From positions 1-23,771 of the forward strand of contig JBDSDI010000243.1 in NCBI GenBank assembly GCA_039920645.1: DNA of 23,771 bases. Direction: 5' to 3'. The first letter of the stretch is position 1. Every line of letters begins with the position of its first letter. This stretch comes from CAMCVE01 sp039920645. Lineage in GTDB: Bacteria; Bdellovibrionota; UBA2428. Under the pieces are notes generated by a model, which did not search any database, was not told the DNA's origin, and saw only the letters and a program-made list of their open reading frames with translations. Below, piece by piece: positions 23,737 to 23,771 of the stretch. The translations under genes and the position numbers were made by a program.

Positions 23737-23771
23737 TTGCGTTCTCTTTCCGAGATCAAAGAAGAGATTAA
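23737..23771 (+). CDS. Start of an unidentified gene (cut by the window edge)
   Basis: A TTG at 23737 is preceded by AGGGGGT at suitable spacing and opens a frame reading MRSLSEIKEEI to the window end. Only 11 codons are visible, too few for a name. By position after yqeY a DNA replication or repair gene would be plausible, but this is a guess. Confidence 0.4.
   Translation, partial: MRSLSEIKEEI

Overview
The window reads as a housekeeping segment of a moderately GC-rich, double-membraned (diderm) bacterium. It carries the lipoprotein genes lspA, an lgt-like gene and lolA, a class A penicillin-binding protein, at least three putative outer-membrane beta-barrels, FtsK, Rho, RF1, PrmC, MurA, bS21 and YqeY. 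The barrel style and the runs ftsK-lolA-rimO and rho-prfA-prmC-murA suggest Bdellovibrionota or a neighbouring former-deltaproteobacterial lineage. That placement is inferred from memory of gene order and family style, not from a search. No transposase, phage gene, CRISPR array, rRNA or convincing tRNA was seen.

Region by region. (1) 1-943, minus: lspA followed by an lgt-like gene cut by the window edge, overlapping as GTGA. (2) 962-5243, plus: an Rsm22/METTL17-like protein with four candidate Fe-S cysteines, then a eukaryote-like (type 2) isoleucyl-tRNA synthetase one base later. (3) 5247-8224, minus: a bifunctional PBP1-type peptidoglycan synthase and a small exported barrel protein. (4) 8225-8460: a divergent control region with two promoter-like elements flanking a 26-bp near-palindrome. 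(5) 8461-12006, plus: a porin-like protein with an intrinsic terminator, a secreted DUF3108/TapB-like protein, a secreted helical protein whose signal-peptide codons contain a second intrinsic terminator, and a CDP-alcohol phosphatidyltransferase. (6) 12019-17773, minus: ftsK, lolA-like, rimO and a third barrel protein. (7) 17774-22850, plus: rho, prfA, prmC and murA in a tight run. (8) 22864-23771, plus: rpsU with a strong terminator, yqeY, and the first codons of another gene.

The genes share two themes. The first is envelope building: lipoprotein maturation and transport, peptidoglycan precursor (MurA) and polymer (PBP1) synthesis, phospholipid head-group transfer, surface barrels, and FtsK at the septum. 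The second is translation and transcription termination: IleRS, Rsm22-like, RimO acting on ribosomal protein uS12, bS21, RF1 with its own methylase PrmC next door, and Rho.

The most interesting signal is the N-terminal extension of Rho, about 130 residues long, with a segment in which about two thirds of residues are Asn or Gln. It resembles in composition the prion-forming domain described in Clostridium botulinum Rho. Secondary points are the terminator inside a coding start, the palindromic divergent operator, and the Rsm22-like/IleRS pair. I see no clear multi-gene system of a new kind; most of the window is core genome.
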